Below are positions 30,700-34,749 of a DNA stretch of 34,749 nucleotides, one piece after another; position 1 is the stretch's first letter; the number at the start of each line of letters is the position of its first letter. Both the position numbers and the translations under genes were made by a program. Source of the stretch: Anaerolineales bacterium UBA2232 (GTDB lineage: Bacteria > Chloroflexota > Anaerolineae > UBA2200); assembly GCA_002348045.1 (NCBI GenBank), contig DDYO01000143.1, positions 3,882-38,630 on the forward strand, written 5' to 3'. A model generated the notes under the pieces. The model did no database searches, was not told the origin of the DNA, and saw only the letters and a list, made by a program, of their open reading frames with translations.

Positions 30700-32223
30700 C
30701 TATGGGCCATTCGAGTCTGCTGCAGGGAATCGTACGCTCGGGTAGTATCTGAAGGCCGCCCGGCCTTCAAAATCGTGCTCATAGACTTGTATTTCACGGG
30801 TAACGTAGCGGATTGTGTTTCCAATGATAAAAGCCAGGGCGCACGGAAGAGAAAGGAACAGGTGCACTGTATGACAGGCTTCAGGAAGCCTCTGCCTGAG
30901 TAGCGTCTGTAGTCCGAAAGCCAATTGCCAAGCATGGTCCCCACCAGATACCGCCTTTGGGCCAACCCCGCTGGATGGCTGCAGCAGAATCCGAGGTAGG
31001 GGGCGCAGCTCTGTCTGATCCAAGAATGGAAAGAGGTGGCTTTGAATCGGATTCGTCACCGAGATTCCGACGACTACCTGTTCTGACTCAAGGACTTCGG
31101 GCGCTGTGATTTCCCAGAGACCTGCCCTCGAATCTTTGGGTTCGGGCCAGAACTCATAGCCGGAAGTCCTCGTCTTCTGCGCGGGGATTATCCGGATGCC
31201 GTACTTAGGATCTGTCAGACAACCTATGAGGAAGGCTATACTCAGATGGCAGTCAAAGAACAAGTGGATTGGCTGGGGAAGTGCGGCGACTGTGTCGCTG
31301 CGCAGGAACGATTCGACACGAGCGGGAATATCTGCTGACCAACTGGACGCGGACAACGGAAAGCGCCTGTCGAAGAGATCCGAAAGGTCTAAACGCGCCG
31401 CTTGCACATCTCTCGGACGCCGCGCTCCCTGAGTATAGCTGCAGATTGATATCTCGCTGTAGTCGGGCAATGGGTCGACGGCCAGTGCCTCCGTGTGAAT
31501 CATCTTGTCAAACGATTGTGCATCAAAGTGGTTCCGGCCCTGATCATGCAGCGTCCAAGCTAGGTCATCATAGACCACACTGCTGACTGTTGGGTCAATC
31601 GGTCGCATGCTTGCCAGTTTTAGACTTAGCTGCAGCTGTTCGGTCACATCAGTAAGGCTCTTGCCCAAGTCGAACCGCACCGTATCCAAGAACCTTCGCA
31701 ATTGCTCTTCGGATATGCCAAGGTGAGCTCCCAGCTCAGAGCGTGCGCGACCAGCTTTCGATGTGGGGCCACCTCTGTAGAGTGTCGGGCGTATTGAGCC
31801 TTCAGTCGACAAGTGACGTGCAATCACATCCTGATAATGCCACGACCAGCTGGAGCAGACGATCAGGCGAAACGTCTGACATTCAGCTGACAGTTGAAGG
31901 TAAGCTCCGTACAGACGCTTCAACATCGATTGTGACTTGCAGCCGATGAATGTTGGATCCAGCAGACTATCCTTGGTAAAAGCTCCGTCTTGAGTCACGT
32001 GATACTTGCACTGGATGTAGTCGCAGCTGATCTTTTGGCCGGTGGCCGGGTCGCTGAAGGGCTCGCTATATGTGACCACAATATCGTCGACGAAGGATAC
32101 CCCGTCATGCTCTAGTCGTACGGAGGCTACCGTGTCACTCGTGCGAAGCCTTAGGGCATGCAGCCAGAACAGCCTGGCTTGATAGCTGTCACCCCTTCTC
32201 CTAGCGGTAATTGCGAGGTTCAT
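30700..32223 (-). CDS. cap4: Cap4-like CBASS effector: DUF4297-type nuclease plus SAVED domain, 507 aa
   Basis: ATG 32223 with AGGA five bases upstream. The N-terminal about 200 residues match a DUF4297/PD-(D/E)XK-like nuclease: GDSYQARLFWLHAL, then LEHDGVSFVDDIVVTY and DYIQCKYHV, giving D...QxK. The C-terminal half is a SAVED sensor: HLFFDCHLSIAFLIG, VVVGISVTNPIQSHL and the paired TVHLFLSLPCALAFIIGNTIRY, then EIQVYEHD. SAVED domains bind cyclic oligonucleotides, and Cap4 then degrades dsDNA. First effector gene of the CBASS operon, just before the cyclase. Motifs look intact, so it is now an effector without a local signal source. Confidence 0.85.
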   Translation of the reverse strand: MNLAITARRRGDSYQARLFWLHALRLRTSDTVASVRLEHDGVSFVDDIVVTYSEPFSDPATGQKISCDYIQCKYHVTQDGAFTKDSLLDPTFIGCKSQSMLKRLYGAYLQLSAECQTFRLIVCSSWSWHYQDVIARHLSTEGSIRPTLYRGGPTSKAGRARSELGAHLGISEEQLRRFLDTVRFDLGKSLTDVTEQLQLSLKLASMRPIDPTVSSVVYDDLAWTLHDQGRNHFDAQSFDKMIHTEALAVDPLPDYSEISICSYTQGARRPRDVQAARLDLSDLFDRRFPLSASSWSADIPARVESFLRSDTVAALPQPIHLFFDCHLSIAFLIGCLTDPKYGIRIIPAQKTRTSGYEFWPEPKDSRAGLWEITAPEVLESEQVVVGISVTNPIQSHLFPFLDQTELRPLPRILLQPSSGVGPKAVSGGDHAWQLAFGLQTLLRQRLPEACHTVHLFLSLPCALAFIIGNTIRYVTREIQVYEHDFEGRAAFRYYPSVRFPAADSNGP

Positions 32224-32252
32224 GACATTCCTGTCCTATCCAGGGATCGGGT

Positions 32253-32828
32253 TCAGTCTTCTGCCCAATTCCAGAAAGAGTACACGTACTGCAAGCCCGT
32301 CTCTGTAATCTCATGTTCACGTCTAGTGAGGCGCAGGTCGTACAGGCGCTTCAGGCGATTGCTGGCCGTATTGGTGGCGACATGCAGGAGGTCGGCCAAC
32401 TCAGCAGTCCGAAGGAGCTTCCTGGAAGCCAGTATGCCAAGCACTTCGCGAAGGCTCGGTTCAAGGTGACCAATGATGCTCCACTTCCCCGAAGACTCAA
32501 CGGCGACAAACATGATCCGAAGGTTCTGAAGATGTATGGCTGCCTCAATGTTGTGAATGGAATCCTCAGTCAACCCTTCGAGAAGGAGACAGCGTTGCCC
32601 GAACATGCCAGCAATGAGCTCGTGACCAAGGCGAACAATGGATTCGTCCGCGAAAGACGCGTCAACGAGCTGGTTGTCTGGAAAGACCAACAACAATGGC
32701 TCGCCGTTCACTGTCAGGTCAAGACATGTCCTGAGATGGCGATATGCCTCAGCACCTTTCTCGCGTAGCAGGAACAGCCGGTTGGGGAGTCCAAGAACGG
32801 AACTCAACTCGTCCATGGAATAGCGCAT
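32253..32828 (-). CDS. STAS-like (DUF4325-type) plus winged-HTH regulator, 191 aa
   Basis: Start set at ATG 32828 because CAGGGAG lies seven bases upstream; earlier in-frame GTG/ATG codons have no ribosome site. Residues about 30-110 resemble DUF4325/STAS-like domains (EPLLLVFPDNQLVDASFADESIVRL, then hydrophobic strands). Residues 120-185 form a winged helix: LREVLGILASRKLLRTAELADLL, ATNTASNRLKRLYDL, then HEITETGLQYV. It follows a consensus promoter and precedes the effector by 29 bases. It is probably the transcriptional or allosteric switch of the CBASS operon, acting with the STAS-GHKL protein upstream. The partnership is inferred from adjacency and from the STAS/GHKL logic of anti-sigma modules. 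Confidence 0.7.
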   Translation of the reverse strand: MRYSMDELSSVLGLPNRLFLLREKGAEAYRHLRTCLDLTVNGEPLLLVFPDNQLVDASFADESIVRLGHELIAGMFGQRCLLLEGLTEDSIHNIEAAIHLQNLRIMFVAVESSGKWSIIGHLEPSLREVLGILASRKLLRTAELADLLHVATNTASNRLKRLYDLRLTRREHEITETGLQYVYSFWNWAED

Positions 32829-32899
32829 CGTTTGGCTCCCTGAGGTCTTCACGTCTGCCATGTGACCGTTCACTAATCGTATGTGAAGGCATCAAGCCA

Positions 32900-32927
32900 A
32901 TTATAGGCGGCCCCGCGGACTTGTCAA
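32900..32927 (-). promoter_or_regulatory. Consensus sigma70-type promoter with palindrome over the -35 box
   Basis: On the minus strand TTGACA (32927-32922) and TATAAT (32905-32900) are both perfect, separated by 16 bases. The -35 box overlaps the stop codon of the STAS-GHKL gene. An 11-base palindrome, ACTTG-T-CAAGT (32919-32929), covers the -35 box and could be an operator. Transcription would start about 65 bases before the regulator ATG. A perfect promoter in a defence operon suggests tight repression rather than weak basal expression. Confidence 0.75.
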
Positions 32928-33793
32928 GTGTATAACGAGGCCCGCAGCTCCACCACGACCTGTGTCCCCTGCACAGAGGACAACCGCGCATGGGTCTGGC
33001 CTGTGTGAGGCCCTGACGTCATGATGGCCGCGGTCTCCGAACGCAACCAGAGGTATCCTTTGTGTATGGCGACGATCTGCTCCACTCGGCGCAATCCAAG
33101 TCCACCTCGGCCAGTGCTTCGTGCTGACAGACCCTGCATCGCGGCCTGAAGATAGTCTAGTGGTTCCCGACCGATGTGAGGGTAGCGCCCCGAAAGACTC
33201 TGCCGGATGCCGTACCCTCTGTCACCTACTGCGACCTGCACTATCACCTGTCCCGACAAGGGCACTTCATACCTTTGTATCAGCGCATGTCCGTGAGGAT
33301 CTCCGCTGTGCTGGTAGACGTTTGCACAAACTTCGCTCAGAATACCAAGTAGACTGTTCAATTCCTGAGAACGCAGCCAGTACGAGAAGATGCGGTGCGC
33401 TTGCGAAGCAATAGCCTCGACGTCTTGTGGGCAGCCGATTGGTGTTAGCTCAAGAAGATTGGTCGTGCCGGGATTCCGGGACCACGGCTCGCCGATGTCA
33501 GTGCAGGATCGTAGCCACGGCCGCGCGATCTTAAATAGATCTACACGATCCAGATACGCATGCACGTCTTCCGCGAGGTTCTTGACGCAAACGGGGTGGC
33601 CAGACAGTTCCGCCAGATGGCGCGCAGTGCTGATCAGAGCGATCACTCCATACGGCTTGACAAACTCAACGGCGCTCATGTCAAGGACATACTGATCGGC
33701 AACGGGGGGATGCTGGACGGAAACGTAGAATGTCTCCACCGCCGCTATGTCAGTCAACGCATTGGGAACAAGTATAGTACTCTGAGACGCCAC
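32924..33793 (-). CDS. STAS domain fused to GHKL (HATPase) ATP-binding domain, 289 aa
   Basis: Start placed at GTG 33793, with AGGAG eight bases upstream; the frame opens 45 codons further but without a ribosome site. Residues about 1-100 resemble a STAS domain (QYVLDMSAVEFVKPYGVIALI). Residues about 130-285 are a GHKL ATPase: ILSEVCANVYQHSG (N box), VGDRGYGI (G1), STGRGGLGLRRVEQIV (G2), then a strand ending TQVVVEL. This is the architecture of anti-sigma/anti-anti-sigma-type switches or sensor kinases without a His phosphotransfer domain. It lies just upstream of the STAS-like/HTH regulator. It probably binds or phosphorylates that partner to control the CBASS promoter; this is inference. 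Confidence 0.75.
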   Translation of the reverse strand: MASQSTILVPNALTDIAAVETFYVSVQHPPVADQYVLDMSAVEFVKPYGVIALISTARHLAELSGHPVCVKNLAEDVHAYLDRVDLFKIARPWLRSCTDIGEPWSRNPGTTNLLELTPIGCPQDVEAIASQAHRIFSYWLRSQELNSLLGILSEVCANVYQHSGDPHGHALIQRYEVPLSGQVIVQVAVGDRGYGIRQSLSGRYPHIGREPLDYLQAAMQGLSARSTGRGGLGLRRVEQIVAIHKGYLWLRSETAAIMTSGPHTGQTHARLSSVQGTQVVVELRASLYT

Positions 33794-34749
33794 ACTCTCG
33801 ACTCCTACACGCTGTCCCCTAGGTGGGAATGTGCCGCACTGCAAATGCGCAACGAACCATCGGTGCAAGGGCGACAAGACCCAGGATAGGCCAGGCTTCG
33901 TACATCGATTACCCATCGGATGGAACAATGGTATCCAATACTAGGCTTCAACTGGAGCTCGGTCAATGATCACGCAGGTTCGTGTGGCGGGCCGGCGCCA
34001 AATCACGAACGAGGCTCTGATCAGGACGGCGGCACTCCGGACAGCTGGCACAGGGCGAAAGCCCGGCGCACATCCGAGCCCTCGGACTGAGCCTAGGGAA
34101 TGAGCAGTGTAGCAGTCCAGCTTCCGCAACGTGGCGGTCGTCACAGGCGGAGGTAGCGTCCCGCTAAGGTGTGCAATTGAGAGTATTCTGACTGCGATCA
34201 GAAAGGGCGTGGCCCGCGCTCGGCGATATCTGCTAGTGCGGCGCAGGTGTCTAGTTTGCATGAGACAGGACTCTTCGCCAGACTATGTGCTGAAGCATCA
34301 TGCGCATGGCATTCGATTGCGAGTGCGCAACAGGCATCTCGCCAACTGGACAAGGAGACTTGCCGCATACCAGTTCTGGGCGTGGTGGACTGGCTATTCG
34401 GTGTCTGATGCGTGTGAGCACCTAACGGCGCAGATCATCTAACACTAGCTGTAGTGGTCTTACGCGTTCGGAGATACTACAGGTTGTGTTCGGATGGCGA
34501 CTGGCGAGGCTCTTGCCTTCCACGTAGGTTGTCGCGGGTTCGAGTCCCGTCCCCCGTTCTTTCAATGGTGGCTCACAGCCAGGTGGTACGCCGAGCGCCG
34601 TATCCACTAGCGGTAATGGTGCGGCGCTCGCTGCTACGTCCAAAACGGTCAGCTGATGTGAGGCGGTCGTTCCAGATGACACCACGCACCAGCGATGCAG
34701 GGTCGGTATGCCAAGATCGGCTCGGTGGTCTTTGCTGCCCTCCTGAACG
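33794..34749. other. Right-edge region with no supported gene except a tRNA-like fragment
   Basis: 956 bases upstream of the right-arm operon. Frames at 33941-34261 (minus) and 34131-34442 (plus) overlap each other; the plus one ends with an aromatic-rich YQFWAWWTGYSV segment and could be a real small gene or remnant, but I cannot support it. Apart from the tRNA-like stretch near 34.5 kb, no structure was recognised. No promoter matching consensus was found upstream of 33793. Confidence 0.4.
34512..34558 (+). tRNA. tRNA-Gly(UCC)-like 3' fragment (possible attachment-site remnant)
   Basis: An anticodon arm (CTTGC, loop CTTCCAC with anticodon TCC, GTAGG; all five pairs form, two as G-U) is followed by a five-base variable loop. 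A good T arm follows (GCGGG TTCGAGT CCCGT), then a seven-base acceptor strand CCCCCGT and a discriminator base. The matching 5' half is not there: upstream of 34512 the D arm forms only partly and no ACGGGGG-like acceptor strand is present. A 3' portion without its 5' half is what integration at a tRNA gene leaves at one end of an island. A diverged intact tRNA is less likely. Confidence 0.5.

Noticed and set aside
33955..33972. CGGTCAATGA resembling the IS21 right terminus
   Set aside because: Only about ten bases match and no second terminus or repeat array accompanies it; probably chance.
34131..34442. Plus-strand 103-codon frame with aromatic-rich C-terminus
   Set aside because: No start signal or recognised motif, and an opposing frame overlaps it; insufficient support for a gene.
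34422..34685. Minus-strand 87-codon frame containing GTGLEPATT
   Set aside because: This peptide is a familiar artefact of translating the antisense of a tRNA T arm, which is present here.
1..34749. CRISPR array or cas genes
   Set aside because: No spacer-repeat periodicity was seen apart from the 24-bp IS-end units, and no Cas motifs.

Overview
This is a bacterial, moderately GC-rich window that reads as an accessory defence/mobile island rather than core genome. No housekeeping gene is present. The host is not identifiable from sequence alone; prokaryotic ubiquitin-like cassettes of this kind are familiar from Chloroflexota and Actinomycetota, but that is only a suggestion. Two long operons converge on a gene-poor centre at about 10.6-13.3 kb.

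Left arm, + strand (157-10591): a tightly packed, often overlapping operon. In order it encodes a protein with a C-terminal HTH-like segment, an unknown protein, an AAA-less Lon-type protease fused to an alpha-helical domain, two stand-alone homologues of that domain, a VirD4/HerA-like ATPase, a fourth copy of the domain, an archaeo-eukaryotic-type primase and a tyrosine recombinase. A repeated helical domain scattered over four genes, together with a protease, a DNA-pumping-type ATPase, a primase and an integrase, does not match a system I know.

Centre, - strand (10858-12917): a CFI-box protein and a degenerate nucleotidyltransferase/HEPN-like protein, separated by stretches where I see no convincing gene.

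Right arm, - strand (33793 down to 13291): about 20 kb in one direction. It begins with a STAS-GHKL ATPase. A consensus sigma70-type promoter follows, then a STAS-like/winged-HTH regulator. Next is a type II CBASS operon: Cap4-like DUF4297-SAVED nuclease, CD-NTase, Cap2-like E2-E1 and Cap3-like JAB protease. The CD-NTase is split by a complete IS21-family element (27586-30193, flanked by 5-bp CCGTT duplications). Removing the element and one duplication restores a 385-aa frame, so this looks like a recent, clean inactivation.

Directly downstream in the same orientation is a second ubiquitin-like module: a canonical E2, a ThiF/E1 protein, a small coupled protein, a JAB-E2-like fusion and a cysteine-less E2-like protein. 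It continues into a TPR-like protein, a HerA-family ATPase, a coiled-coil protein and a protein with a long Gly/Ser/Pro/Tyr-rich tail. No beta-grasp modifier was recognised. The gaps between these genes hold short Cys-rich or otherwise odd reading frames, some apparently frameshifted. A tRNA-Gly(UCC)-like 3' fragment near the right edge (34512-34558) is a candidate attachment-site remnant.

Working model (inference): the left arm may carry mobility and an uncharacterised protease/ATPase/primase system. The right arm may carry a regulated CBASS whose cyclase is now broken, coupled to an E1/E2/JAB-HerA system that could act independently or modify the coiled-coil/disordered proteins.
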